A stretch of DNA of 64,000 nucleotides from Candidatus Mycoplasma mahonii (GTDB lineage Bacteria; Bacillota_I; Bacilli_A; Mycoplasmatales; Metamycoplasmataceae), in contig NZ_CP114583.1 in NCBI RefSeq assembly GCF_030550815.1, positions 186,001-250,000 on the forward strand, given 5' to 3'. The translations under genes were made by a program, and so were the position numbers. Below are positions 24,327 to 36,477 of the stretch, piece after piece. Position 1 is the stretch's first letter; each line of letters starts with the position of its first letter. The notes under the pieces are model-generated. The model did not search any database. It was not told the DNA's origin and saw only the letters and a list, made by a program, of their open reading frames with translations.

Positions 24327-26156
24327 ATGAAAAAAACTTTAAAAATTTTAGTACCGATTGGTACGGCAGGTATGATCGCATTACCATTGCTATCTACGAT
24401 TTCTTGTGGATCAAAGTCCAACAACGATATAACAATTGGTATAAGACCAGAAGACCAACCCCTTTGAAATAAAGTTGCTGAACAATTTAAAAAAGCAACT
24501 GGAAAATCCGTCGGGTTTAAATGAGTCAGGGACCAAAATAATGATTATTCACTTTGATCTCCATCCGGACAAATGCCTGATATTAGTATAGCCGATTCTG
24601 GCTGAGCAAAAAGTGGAATTGAAAGAGACTGGTTCCAACATATAGATTACAAAGATATAGCTACAAATGCAGCCTTCAGAATTACTGGTCAAGATGCTGC
24701 ATTTCAGGAAAAAGATATTGATGTTAGTAATATAAATGAGACTTTTGAAACAGCAATGATGGATACAATGAAAACTGATGCAATGGGCTACAATGGATTG
24801 GCGGTAATTTATGGTCCAAAAATATCTTATGCATGAAAAGCTCTTCCTACACAGAATGACCATGGAGATCCTGATGGACAACTTTTTGATATTTATGATG
24901 GCGAGACAAAATTGGAGTGATATGTTCCTTTAGATGACGGAAATGTTGAAAGAGTCACTGATTTTGATAACGGAAATTTTGAAACATCTCCTCTATTTTC
25001 TCATAAACCAGGTCATCACAGATTAATGAATACAATACCGGATGTTCAAGAATTTTTATCAAATGCAGCATCTATTGGAGATCTAAAGTTTAATAATGCC
25101 TTTAGTACATATACACATGACATTTTAGGAAATAGTGGACCTGGACAGAATGGTGCTTTGTCAAAAATAATTGCGACTGGGGTAATAGGATATGGGCAAA
25201 GATTAGCTTCCATTTCTAAAACAATATATGATAAGGTAAAAGAAGCAGATAATATCCTTGGTGGAACTTCTTCTTTATCCGGAGGGGCATATGTAGATAT
25301 AGCTCCAAGTTGAGGAATGCTTGCTTATGGAGAAAAATTAATTCAAGATGATCAAAACGCAGTAGATTCTGCTAACACAAATTTAGATGAAAATAATTCT
25401 TTAAATGAGAACAAAGTATTTAACAAAGGAAAAGATTCAATGAAATGAGATTTTTCAAGTAACCCAATAATGAAAGATGACATATCTCAGTATCAAACAC
25501 TTTCTTGATTACAATCAATTGGATATGCAAATAACAATTCACATGCAATAATTAATGGGTTTAAGCAAAATGGTAATGATTCTCAAGTTGGTTTTGCTAA
25601 ATTGAACACATTATTTATTGGCGGAGGAGCTCTATGGCAATGAGGTGGTATTAAGACTAAAGTTGAAAGTAAATTCCCTGGCCACAATGCTGATGAGTTG
25701 CTTACCTCATTTGGACAACCTATTCAAATAACTGGGGTTGATGGATATTCGCTTAGAAAAGATTTAACCGACGATAAATTGTTACTAGCAAAAAAATTCC
25801 TTCGTTTCTTAATGCAAGAAAAAGTCGCAGCTGAAATCACAGGTAATAAAGCTAAATCAACTATAAAACCCGCGCAAAAACTTCAAGTACAAATTGAAGG
25901 AGCAAGAAAAGTTGGGTTGAATAATGCAGGTACAACTCATATTGCTGATGGAATAAGAAATGTGCCATTTACATTGGCAAAACATTCATTTGCAACCAAT
26001 ATGTTAAATGGAACAGATGACACATCAATTTATGATCAGTATTCTAATTTTTGGATTACAGGCACTGAACATAATTTAGAAGTAGCAACTTTAAGAACTT
26101 ATGAAAATGCAATTGGTATATATAATAAAAAATACTTGAATTCATTAATAACATAA
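24327..26156 (+). CDS. Sugar ABC transporter substrate-binding lipoprotein
   Basis: Surface lipoprotein that presents a sugar to the permeases encoded downstream. 609 residues. Lys-rich N terminus, hydrophobic helix and lipobox ending in Cys (LLSTISCGS, Cys near residue 31). The mature part opens with DITIGIRPEDQPLWNKVAEQFKKATG, typical of extracellular solute-binding family 1, and later carries FLRFLMQEKVAAEITG-type C-terminal sequence. It is longer than Gram-positive homologues (about 420 residues), as is usual in mollicutes. Start at 24327 is chosen by AAGGAG and the signal peptide; an upstream in-frame ATG at 24258 would bury it. Confidence 0.9.
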
Positions 26157-26189
26157 TTAATAAATTAGAAAAGAAGCATAATAAAATTT

Positions 26190-26693
26190 ATGAATAGAAA
26201 AAAAATAAAATTTAGGAAAAACGGATATATTATTGAATTTTGAAAATTTGATTCTCAAATAATTTTATATTTTTTGAGAAAGTCCTTATCATTTTTAATT
26301 GACCTAATAATTTTTATAATTGCTATAACTCTGTTAATATTTGTATTTAAAGCAAGTTTAATAAGTTCGTTCCTAATAACCTATTTTATTTTTTTTATTT
26401 ATTTATTTTCTTCATGTTTATTGCTCAAAAATAGAACATTTGGAATGTTATTTACTAATTTAGTAATCGGAAGTTACGATGGTGTTGAAATTTCTAGAGG
26501 TAAATTAATAAACAGAATTTTTATAACATCCATATATTCTATACCGATTATTGGATGGGGATTACTTTTTATCACATGTATTTCAGGAATTATAAACAAG
26601 GGTATCACGCCTGTTGATATAATGTCCAAGACACAAATATTTACAAAATATTTTCACATCGAAACATGTAATATATTTAATAATATTAATTAA
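26190..26693 (+). CDS. RDD-family membrane protein
   Basis: 167 residues. Begins MNRKKIKFRKNGYI and contains the RDD pattern: Arg and Asp in RKSLSFLIDLIIFI (helix 1), then Lys-Asn-Arg-Thr-Phe-Gly (LKNRTFGMLFTNLVIGSYDG) and a second and third helix around IYSIPIIGWGLLF. Lies between the binding protein and the permeases of a sugar importer, an unusual place; it may modify or assist the transporter, or may simply have been inserted. RDD proteins have no agreed single function. Confidence 0.78.
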
Positions 26694-26706
26694 AAAAGGA
26701 GATATT

Positions 26707-27636
26707 ATGGATGTAATAAAATCTGAAAGAAAATTGTATTCAAAATTAAAATACAATAAATATCAAAAAAAAGAAATCATTTTAGAGACAGTTACTGGTT
26801 GATCATTTCTTTCTCCTCTACTTGTAGTTGCTATAATATTTTCCTCTACAACTATAGTGATAGCATTTTGATTAACATTTCAAAATGGAGTATCTCTTGG
26901 AAATCTTCATTTTGTTGGTTTTGATAATTGAAAAAAAATATTTAATCCTGCTTTAGGATTAAAACATGCATTTATGAACACATTATTATATGCCGTGGTT
27001 TCTGTGCCAATAATTTTAATTATGGCACTAATAATTTCGGGTATTTTAAATGCTAGTTGAATTAAAGGCAAAAGAACATTTTTAGCCATATTCTTTCTGC
27101 CACAAGTCACATCAGCTATTGCTTCAACACTTATTTTCAAACAATTGTTTTCTAAAGGCGGAATTATTACAATTGATTATATATCAAATCCCAATATGGT
27201 AATTTGAGTTGTTATAATTTCTGCAATTTGAGGTTCTGTAGCTGGATCTTTAATTACATTTAATACAGCTTTTGCTACAATAAATAAAGATCAATATGAA
27301 GCTGCAGATTTAGATGGGGCAAATGGATTAAAAAAATTCTTAAACATATCAATGCCATCAATAGGGCCCATAATTTCATACGCCTTAATTATGGGAATTA
27401 TTGGCGGTTTTGGTGTTTTTGATGGTCCATACTTGTTTGCTGCAACAACTGGTGTAGATCAAGAAAAAATGGCAACTCTTATATTCAAAGGTTTCCAATG
27501 GATAATACCGGCATCCGCCACATCAAGAGTTAACTGAGGCTTGGGAACAACAGTTTTATTCATGACTGCTATTTTAATAGCTCTAGCAACATTTATAGGT
27601 AATTTATTTTTCCCAATGTCAAAAAGAACAAATTAA
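26707..27636 (+). CDS. Sugar ABC transporter permease 1 (MalF/UgpA type)
   Basis: Inner subunit of a carbohydrate uptake family 1 importer. 309 residues, six predicted helices, several TGA(Trp). The coupling EAA loop reads EAADLDGANGLKKFLNISMPSIGP. AAAGGAG precedes ATG. Forms a heterodimer with the next permease. Confidence 0.93.
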
Positions 27637-27682
27637 CAATTTGACTTTTGAATATTAATTAAAAACTAAAGATTGGAGGATC

Positions 27683-28615
27683 ATGTTTTATACAAAAGAA
27701 GAAATATCTAAAAGACGAGTACAAATTGAAGCAAAAAATGCAAAATGAATAAATGTTTCAAAGTTGACATTTTCAAAAATAGGGGCTTATTCTATCTTAA
27801 TCAGTTATGTTTTCATTTCTGTGTATCCATTTTTTTGAGCTCTATTTACATCCTTTAAGGATCCTCATTTATTGAATATAACCGGGTTAAATCCCATACC
27901 TAAAATGTGAACCACTAAAAATTATACGACATTATTTAATGGTGCAGCTTCTGATTATATTGTCCCATGAATGCAAAATACAATCATTTATTCTTTGTCA
28001 AGTTCACTTTTAAATGCAACGCTGAATTTATTGGGAGGTTATGCATTGGCACAAATAGCTCTAAAAGGAAAGAGAATTATCATGAGTTATTTCATGGTTT
28101 CAATATTGGTTCCTTCACAAGCGACTTTTGTACCAACATATTATATATTTCAAAAAATAGGAATAATAGACATTAATATATCTCCCAATTTTTTCATATT
28201 AATGATTGTATTCTCGGGAATGGCTAATATTGTTCTTACATTTATGGCAAGACAATTCTTTATGACTCAAACTAATGAGTTGGAACAAGCTGGCTCAATA
28301 GAAGGTTATAACAGAATACAAGTATTCTTCAAGGTAACGATCAGAAAAATGCTTCCATTATTTTTTACTCAAATAGTACTAGTTTTTATGGGCTCATGAA
28401 ATAATTATTTAACTTTTACGCTTTTTGCAACTGGAGATCCGAATAAAATGACTATAAACTCAGGTGTATTAGTCATTGCAAGAACTGCGATAGATAAAGA
28501 AGTGGGTTATGGGCAAATGTTGGCAATGTCAAATATATCATTTGCACCCATGATGCTCATATACTTAATTTCTTTAAAAGTTCAACTAAGAGGTATAAAG
28601 GGAGGAAATAAATAA
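27683..28615 (+). CDS. Sugar ABC transporter permease 2 (MalG/UgpE type)
   Basis: 310 residues, six predicted helices with two TGA(Trp) in the first loop region. The EAA loop is [22 protein letters not shown], typical of the second permease of carbohydrate importers. TGGAGG lies upstream of ATG. The stop shares a base with the ATPase start (TAATG), so the two are translationally coupled. Confidence 0.93.
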
Positions 28616-30420
28616 TGATACAGTTAATTAAACACCAAATTCATAAATATAATAAGGCGAATCCAAAAAAAGAAATAAAAAAGAAATATGAAAGTTTTTT
28701 TAAAGATGACATAAGTGAATCAAAAAAACAATCAATAAAATTCAACGGAGTTACTAAGGTATACGAAAACGGAATCAAAGCTATAGATGATTTAAATCTT
28801 GAGATTAGCCCGGGAGAGTTTGTTGTTTTATTGGGTCCATCTGGATGTGGAAAATCGACTTTATTAAGGATGATAGCAGGATTAGAAACCGTTTCCGATG
28901 GTCACATAAAATTTAATAATACAATTGTAAACGCCGTAGCAGCAAAAGATAGAGATATCGCAATGGTTTTCCAAAATTATGCATTATATCCATTTATGTC
29001 GGTAGCCGGAAACATATCTTTTGGTCTAAAAAATAAAATGTATAAAAATAAAGTTTATAAAAATTTGAAAAAAAAAGTTAAAGAATTAAAAAATTCAAAT
29101 TACAATGAAATTTCAAATTTAAAAATAGAACTAAATCTATTGAGAAACGTTGACTCTAATTTAATTGATGAATTTAAAAGGGCCCAAAGATTATTAAAAG
29201 TAGCAAAGATTAATAATGCACAAAAAGAAATTTCTAAGTATGACAAACAATGTAAAACAATGAAATTAAAAATTGATGCGGGAAAAAATGATTTAGAAAA
29301 AAAACACAAGATAAGGCAGCTAAAAATAAAAATAAAAGAATTGAAAAAATCAAAAACATCTAGCGATAGAAAGACGATTATGATTGCAGTTGCAAAAAAA
29401 TTAGAATCAGCTGTTATTTGAAAAAAATATATTCCTCAAAAAGTTGAAGATGTAACAAGCATGTTGGGGATAAATATGTACCTTAAAAGAAAACCTGCAG
29501 ATTTATCTGGAGGACAGCGCCAAAGGGTTGCATTAGCAAGAGCCATTTCAAAAAAAACAGGTTTATTTTTATTTGATGAACCTTTATCAAATCTTGATTC
29601 TAAATTAAGATCAAAAATGAGAACAGAAATAAGAGATATCCATGAAAAACTTTCTTCAACAAGTATTTATGTTACTCACGATCAGATTGAGGCAATGTCT
29701 ATGGCGGATAAAATAGTTGTTATGAATAAAGGTTATATTCAGCAAGTAGGTACCCCATTGCAACTATTAGAAAATCCTAATAATCTTTTTGTGGCTAAAT
29801 TCATAGGAAACACGGAAATAAATATTTTAAATATCAAATATAAATCATCAAATAATTTTATAAGTGATAAAAAAGGTGAGATTAGTATAACAAAATTCAA
29901 TCACAAAAATAACGACATTAAAAATAATGCAAGAATTGTAGCGGGTATTAGACCCGAACATATTATTGTAGATCCTCAAATTGTTAGAAATTTTAAAATG
30001 AATAAATTTGAAGGTGAAATAGTAAAAATTGAGATTCTAGGAAATGAAGTGCTGCTAACTGTTGATTCTAAAACACTTGGCATCATAAGGTTAATATCTA
30101 CAGTAGCTTATTCTCATAAAAGAGGAGAAAAAATAAAATTTGTTATAAACCCAAATAAAATTCATATATATGATAATAAAACCGGATATAATTTATTGAA
30201 AAATTTTGATGCTGAAAATGATAGAGCAAGAGATGTTTGGATAAAAGGTGAAGAAGAAAGAAAGAAAAATATATATTTAATGACAAAAGAAAAAGGTCAT
30301 GTTTCATCAGTAATGCTATTAGGACTTTATATCACAAGTTTATATTCAAGCACCTCAAGAGAAATTCTAAAAACAAGAAAAGAAAAAATTGATTATGGTG
30401 ATCAATTAAAAGCATCTTAA
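28615..30420 (+). CDS. Sugar ABC transporter ATPase with long helical insertion
   Basis: Energises the two permeases. 601 residues against about 370 for MsmK/UgpC. Walker [10 protein letters not shown] starts at residue 74, Q-loop [12 protein letters not shown] near 122, signature LSGGQRQR at 297, Walker [13 protein letters not shown] and the H-loop [14 protein letters not shown] follow. Between Q-loop and signature lie about 125 extra residues, Lys/Glu-rich and predicted coiled coil (for example [25 protein letters not shown]). The C terminus holds an OB-type regulatory domain plus ~60 extra charged residues. All catalytic motifs are intact, so it should work; the insertion would lie near the permease interface. 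Confidence 0.9.
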
Positions 30421-30468
30421 TATTTATTAACTATATTTTTATATCATAATCTTTGTTCTACTTTGGGA

Positions 30469-30474
30469 TATAAT
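30469..30474 (+). promoter_or_regulatory. TATAAT-N6-ATG leaderless promoter, mnmG
   Basis: TATAAT ends six bases before the mnmG ATG and there is no Shine-Dalgarno sequence, so the predicted mRNA begins at the start codon. Confidence 0.6.
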
Positions 30475-30480
30475 TCACAC

Positions 30481-32307
30481 ATGAATACATATGAAGCAAT
30501 TGTTGTGGGTGGAGGACACGCTGGAGTTGAGGCAGTATTTGCTCTAGCTAATAAAGGACATAAAGTTGTCCTTATTACTCTTCATCAAGCCAAAATAGGG
30601 ATGATGCCTTGTAATCCATCACTTGGTGGACCAGCAAAAGGTATTATCACAAGAGATGTTGATGCCCTCGGCGGAATGCAAGGAGTTTTTTCTGATCGGG
30701 CAATGATTCAAATCAAAATGTTGAATGCTTCCAAAGGGCCAGCTGTTAGGGCTTTGAGAACACAAATTGATAAAGATAAGTATTCAGAAATTATTGTTGA
30801 GGAAATGTTACAACATAAAAATATTACAATCATTGAATCAAGAGCTGATTCAATCATGTCAAAAAATAATAAAGTTACTGGCATTAAATTAGCAAATGGC
30901 AACATCATTCATTCAGATATTTTAATTTTAACAACAGGAACTTATATGGATTCATATGTTTTAGAAGGTGCTAACAAAACCTCATCAGGACCCGATGGCC
31001 AAGAGACATCTAAAGATATTTCTCAATCGCTTAGAGATTTAGGTTTAACATTGCAAAGATTAAAAACCGGGACACCACCACGAGTTCTAACTGAATCCAT
31101 TGATTTTTCCAAAGTAGAAGAAGAAGATTTGGAAGTTAACGATTTTTCATTCTCTAACCGGACAAACATTAAATTGGAAAGTCAAGTTAATTGTTTTTTG
31201 ACATATACAAATGAAGATACACACAAAATTATTAGAGAACATATGAATGAGTCATCTATGTATTCTGGATCAATTAATGGTGTTGGTCCTAGATATTGTC
31301 CTTCTATTGAAGATAAGGTTGTAAGATTTCATGATAAACCTAGACACCAAATTTTCTATGAACCTGAAACATCAAAAGGCGATGTCATTTATGTCAATGG
31401 TTTTTCCACATCAATGCCCATTGCTGTTCAAGCACAAATGATTAAAACACTTCCAGGGATGGAAAATGCCAAAGTGCTTAAATGAGCTTATGCTATTGAA
31501 TATGATGCCATTGATCCGATGCAATTAAAACCATCACTTGAATTAAAAAATATTGAAGGGTTATTTATGGCTGGACAAATTAATGGAACTTCAGGATATG
31601 AAGAAGCAGCAGGTCAGGGAATTATTGCTGGGATTAATGCTGGACTAAAACTTGAAGGTAAAGAAGCAATTATCTTAAGAAGAGACCAATCATATATTGG
31701 TGTTATGATAGATGATTTAACAACCAAAGGCACAAATGAACCATATCGAGTTTTAACATCTAGAGCAGAGTATAGATTGCTACTTAGAAATGAAAATGCT
31801 GATGATAGGTTAAGCGAAATTGGTTACAAAGTTGGATTGCTTGATAAATCATTTTACGAAGGAGTTATTAAAAAATACAGACTTATCAATGAAAAAATTG
31901 AGGAGTTTCAAAAAGAACACCTTTCTTCTAAAACGCCTTTAGCTATTAAATATAATATTACTAATGGTCCTTCGTTATTCCAAGTTGTGGCTCGTCCAGA
32001 AGTTGATTATCATGATGTTTCTGATTTTGAATATATGTATGAAGTGTGAGTAAGAATCAGATTACATGGTTATATTAAAAAACAGAAAACAACGGCAAAG
32101 AAAATGATACGTCTCGAGAGTCTTAAGATTCCTGAAGATATTAATTATAATCAAGTGCAAAACCTAGCAACAGAGGCTATTCAAAAACTATTGGTTATTA
32201 AACCTATTACAATCGGGCAAGCTTCAAGAATATCTGGTATTAATCCTGCTGATATCCAAATGTTAATGTTTCACATGAACATAAGGCACAAAAATAATGA
32301 AGATTAA
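30481..32307 (+). CDS. mnmG: tRNA uridine-34 modification enzyme MnmG (GidA)
   Basis: FAD- and NADH-dependent enzyme that, with MnmE, adds (carboxymethyl)aminomethyl to U34 of tRNAs. 608 residues. FAD-binding [15 protein letters not shown] at the start, [12 protein letters not shown], the catalytic-Cys region [31 protein letters not shown], and the C-terminal MnmE-binding domain ending [11 protein letters not shown]. Two TGA(Trp). Overlaps rlmH by 11 bases. Confidence 0.97.
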
Positions 32308-32728
32308 TATCATTGCAGTTGGTAAATTACAAAATAATTTAAAAGTGCAATTCAATGATTACATGAAAAAAATTAATTTTTATGCTAATCTAAATGTTAT
32401 TGAACTCAAGGAAATCAATCATAAAAATACAGCTGTCCAAATTTGCAAGGAAACCAATGAAATTATTGACCACATCCCAAAAGCTTCTAAAGTCTTTTTG
32501 TGTTCTTTGGCAGGGCCACAATATACTTCCAAGGAATTCAGTGAATTTCTTAATGAGGATAATATGACATTTATTATTGGTGGATCTTATGGTGTTGATG
32601 AAAATCAATTTAAAACAAAAATAGCCTTTTCAAAAATGACACTCCCTCATCAAATGTTTAGAGTTATGCTTGTTGAGCAAATATTCCGCGGCTTATCAAT
32701 TAAAAATGGTAGCAAGTACCACAAATAA
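32297..32728 (+). CDS. rlmH: 23S rRNA pseudouridine-1915 N3-methyltransferase
   Basis: RlmH methylates pseudouridine 1915 in helix 69 of 23S rRNA using SAM. 143 residues with a SPOUT fold. Visible: IIAVGKLQ at the N terminus, FIIGGSYGVDE (cofactor loop), MTLPHQMFRVMLVEQIFRG and the C-terminal tyrosine region SKYHK. Short for the family (about 155-160) but ends correctly. Overlaps mnmG, so translated from the same message. Confidence 0.96.
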   Translation: MKINIIAVGKLQNNLKVQFNDYMKKINFYANLNVIELKEINHKNTAVQICKETNEIIDHIPKASKVFLCSLAGPQYTSKEFSEFLNEDNMTFIIGGSYGVDENQFKTKIAFSKMTLPHQMFRVMLVEQIFRGLSIKNGSKYHK

Positions 32729-32737
32729 AGATTGTAA

Positions 32738-32764
32738 AAAATACCCATTTTAATAGGGTGTTTT
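32738..32764. terminator. Bidirectional terminator between rlmH and msrA
   Basis: AAAATACCC and GGGTGTTTT pair over nine bases around a nine-base loop. A and T runs at either side let it end both convergent transcripts. Confidence 0.75.
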
Positions 32765-33260
32765 ATAGTCTATTTTTTAGATAATTGGGAATGTTATTTA
32801 AATTAATGTGACAATAACCCGATTTATTTTTATCAAGATATTCTTGGTGATTTTCTTCAGCGGTAACATAATTTTTAATTGACGTTATTTCAATTACACT
32901 TTCATCGTTATTCTTTTCTCATGTCTTAAGACATTCTTTTAATGAGTTAAGTAAATTATTATCACTAGAATAAAGACCAACACAATATTGAATTCCAATA
33001 TCATTGCCTTGTTTATTTAATGAATAAGGATCAATGATTCTTATATAAGAATCAAAAAGATCTTGAATAGATAATATTTTTTCATCAAACTCCACCCTTG
33101 CAACTTCTGAATGTCCAAGAGCATTGCAAACCTCTTCGTAAGTGGCTTTATCAACAGGGCCATTAGCATAACCAACTTCAGTATTGGCCACACCTTTTAT
33201 TTTGCTATAGTATTTCTCTACACCTCAAAAACACCCGGCACCAATATATATTATTTTCAT
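32763..33260 (-). CDS. msrA: Peptide methionine (S)-S-oxide reductase
   Basis: Repairs methionine sulfoxide in oxidised proteins. 165 residues. The active-site motif GCFWGVE is at the N terminus, followed by VGYANGPVDKATYEEVCNA, HSEVARVEFDE and the C-terminal YVTAEENHQEYLDK. A TGA encodes the Trp of GCFWG, so the standard code would truncate it. ATG at 33260 follows TATAAT by six bases. No msrB is fused. Confidence 0.95.
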
Positions 33261-33266
33261 AAATTT

Positions 33267-33272
33267 ATTATA
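33267..33272 (-). promoter_or_regulatory. TATAAT-N6-ATG leaderless promoter, msrA
   Basis: Reverse-strand TATAAT separated from the msrA ATG by six bases (AAATTT). Confidence 0.6.
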
Positions 33273-33347
33273 TACCTTTGGGAAATAACCTTCTCCATTT
33301 AATTTTATGATTATTTTGAACATCTATAAGCATTTAAAAATGTATAG

Positions 33348-36300
33348 TTAAATTTTAAATCTTAAGAGATTTATTTTGTTATTAATGCAAATATTATTTT
33401 TTAATTTATCTCTCTTAATAGCAAGTGGTGATAAGTGAGTTGCATCATCCAATTCTAATATAAATTCATATTCAAAATAATAATGATCATTCTCCAAATA
33501 ATAATCGCAAAAAATAAAATCAAAATGCATTTTATAGGAAGAAAAATAATCTATATTTAGTATTTTTTTCATACTTACACATGGTAATATAATTTTTTTT
33601 GCTTTTAGTTTTTCTGCTATTTTTTTTCACCAAAATAATTCTCTTTTAGACATAATTTTTTTGACTTTGTTAATCAAAGGATTATATTTTAAATTTGTAA
33701 ATGAAAGTTTTTCATAAGATAAGAAATTATTTGATGAATATATAATTTCATCATTGTTAATTACCATATGTATGGTTCCTTTATCATCAAAAATAATAAT
33801 ATCAAATATTTCTTTTGAATATTTAATATCTTTTATTTCATTATCTACATCAATATCTCTAACACCGAATGATATAAATAGACCATTATTGACTGCAATA
33901 TCGAATAACTTTTTATTAATTTTTTCAAAAAATGAATTTTGTTCTTCTAAAAAATTTCTTATTTTCGGTTTATTAGATCATGAACTTATTTGAGAATTCA
34001 ATATATCTGATGAATTATTTACATTATTAACTGATTTAATATAATCAATCAAAGAATTTAATTCATTAGCACTTTTATTTTCTATATTTTTAAGGCTTTC
34101 AAGTGTTTTACTACCAATGACTAAATGGAATCTATTTTTAGCCCTTGATACAGCCACATTCAATAATCGGGGGTTATTTAAAAACTTATTAATATTATTC
34201 TTATTAAGAAATTTATTTTCAATATAATAAATAATCGTGTCATTTTCATATCCTTGGAATTTATGTGTTGTTCCAGTTTTTGATATAAGTGTTTTTACTT
34301 TATCAATACTCCTGTAAGGGCTCATTAGTGCAATTTTTTGATCTTTCATTTTGATTAATGAATCATATTTCTTTTCAATAACATTGATATATTCAGAAAA
34401 ATCACCTTCATATATATCTAACAACATATTTTTATTTTTATTTTTATTTTTATTTTTATTTTGATTATTATCAGCTCGCATTATTTTTAATTCATAATTA
34501 TAATATCTGTTGAAAAAATTTGCAATCCACGGAACACATCTTCAATGATCTTTAAGCATTATTGTTGCATTTTTAGGTAATCCATTTTCTATTATGTTTG
34601 GAACAGAATTTTTAACATTTCGATACAACAAAGGTATTTGTGTTTTTTGGAAAATTTCTTCTTCTTTTTTTTCATCCAAAGGAACAACAGCCTCCAATTG
34701 TTCTGTGTCTCCTAATAAAATTATATTTTTAAAATATTGAGATATACCAAAAATAGAATGTATGCTTGTTTGAGCTGCCTCATCCACGATTAAATAATCA
34801 ATTTTTTCTTTTTGGTTGACAAAAGAGGTTATAGATAATGTTGTTGTGAATACAATAGGAAATAAATCCGAAAGAGAAGTATTATTACATTTTCGTTCAT
34901 TAAAAACTTTTTTTAATATATTTGCTCCAGAAGTATTTTTGGTATTTAAATTATTCATATAAGATACGATTTTTGGTAATACTTTATTTCTCTTTCTCAG
35001 GAATTCATTATTGTATTTTTTAACATGGTTTTGTGTTATTTTTGAAGTGTTTATTATATCTTGAAAAATTTCAGTAATTTTTTTGTCATTTTCAGAATTA
35101 TAATATCCTAAAATTGTATCCAAATGAGAAATAATAATTTTTAATTTTTCAAGTGCAACAATTTCTTTTCCATCGTTATAGTGAAATTGAAAAGGGTTTA
35201 TTTTATAGACCCTTATTTGATTAAGAAGTTTTCTTTTTTTCTTTTTTTTCAATATATTAACTATAAAAAATCAGTGATGTTTATTTGTTTTAGTCATTTT
35301 TAAAATTAAATCTCTTAATTCCTTTGTTTTTAAGTATAAATTCAACGCTTCATTTCTAGGGTCTTTTTTGTTATTAATTTCATTGAATTCTTCTGATAAT
35401 CCAACGAAATCATTAAAAAATGATAATGAATTTTTTTTAACGGTATGATTAAAATTTGCTTCTTGAAGACTGCTAATTTTTGAAGACACATCAATTAAAT
35501 TTTTCTTAACAACGCTCTCATATTCTTCTTTTTCAACAATTGATTTGCAAAACTTTTCTTTAAACAATTCATTAAGTATATCATTATTGCCCAATCTTAT
35601 AGTAGGCATGTTTTTGAGGATATCATCTTTATTTAATGAATTCAATATGTTATCAACTGCTTCATTGTTTGAACTTGCCACAAAAACTCTTTTCTTATTC
35701 AAATACAAAGAAGCCAATAAATCTTTTATAAGAGTTGTTTTTCCTGTTCCAGGAGGACCTTTTATATTTAAAATTTTTCTTTTATGTGATAAATTTAGTG
35801 CTATGAGTTGTTCAATGTTTAATGGATTTCCTGATGTTTCATTAGAATAAACAAAAGTTTTTAAATTATCGGAATTTAAATATTTATTACTTTTTTTATT
35901 ATTTTTTTTAAATAATAAATTAATTACTTCATTATTTTTATCAACAAAAGAACTTTGAAGATGATTATCCAGAAAATTTTGCTGAAAATTGGATCCATTT
36001 CCTTTATTTTCTTGTTTTTTCAAATTCAACATGGTGTTTATGTTTCAATAATAATCAAGCAAGTGATCTTTCCTTCTGCCCTTTGCTTTTATGTCTTCTT
36101 CAAGGGTTGCCTTGTTTCTCTTTTTTCAATGTTCTCTAACTATATTTCACAATTCATTATTTTCCTCATTTTCAATACTTTTAAATCCTATTTTAAGATA
36201 ATTAAGTTTATGATTATCATTACTGAAATCGTGTTTTTTATTGAATAACTTCATTGTTTCTTGGAAAAAAAATAAAAATATTTCTGATTCTGTTAATTCA

Positions 36301-36389
36301 ATATAGTTTTTTTTCTTATTTACTCAAAATACAAAGTTTTCTTTTGTTTTTTTTAAAGTATCATCAAATAAAAATTCATATGATTTCAT
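33348..36389 (-). CDS. SF1 helicase with C-terminal DUF2726/DUF559-like nuclease domain
   Basis: 1013 residues, read through several TGA(Trp). UPF1/DNA2-like (COG1112) superfamily 1 helicase: Walker A GPPGTGKTTLIK at about 211, Ia VFVASSNNEAVDNIL, Walker B VDEAAQ at about 535, LLGDTEQLEAVVPL, motif V THKFQGYE near 708 and motif VI NVAVSRAKNRFHLVIG near 745. The last ~75 residues (HFDFIFCD then ILELDDATH and a final NLLRFKI) follow the DxnExD(K)-H-Rf pattern of Vsr/DUF559/DUF2726 endonucleases. An Asn-Lys repeat lies near 645. It stands alone, with TAAAAT six bases before ATG. Helicase-nuclease fusions of this kind are common in phage defence; that role here is an inference. Confidence 0.88.
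34429..34463. repeat. Hexanucleotide tandem repeat inside the helicase gene
   Basis: Five to six copies of ATTTTT in a row. Because the unit is six bases, copy changes add or remove Asn-Lys pairs without shifting the frame (NKNKNKNKNK in the protein). Confidence 0.85.
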
Positions 36390-36395
36390 ATAATA

Positions 36396-36401
36396 ATTTT
36401 A
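36396..36401 (-). promoter_or_regulatory. TAAAAT-N6-ATG leaderless promoter, helicase
   Basis: Reverse-strand TAAAAT followed by six bases (TATTAT) and ATG. Confidence 0.45.
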
Positions 36402-36477
36402 CACTAAATAGTAATATACTTTAAAAGTTAGCTGTTTCTACTTATTAGTGATTTAGTATTTATATCATCAGATGATT

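Noticed and set aside
34429-34463. CRISPR-like repeat
   Set aside because: A simple hexamer repeat in a coding region, no spacers and no cas genes anywhere in the window.
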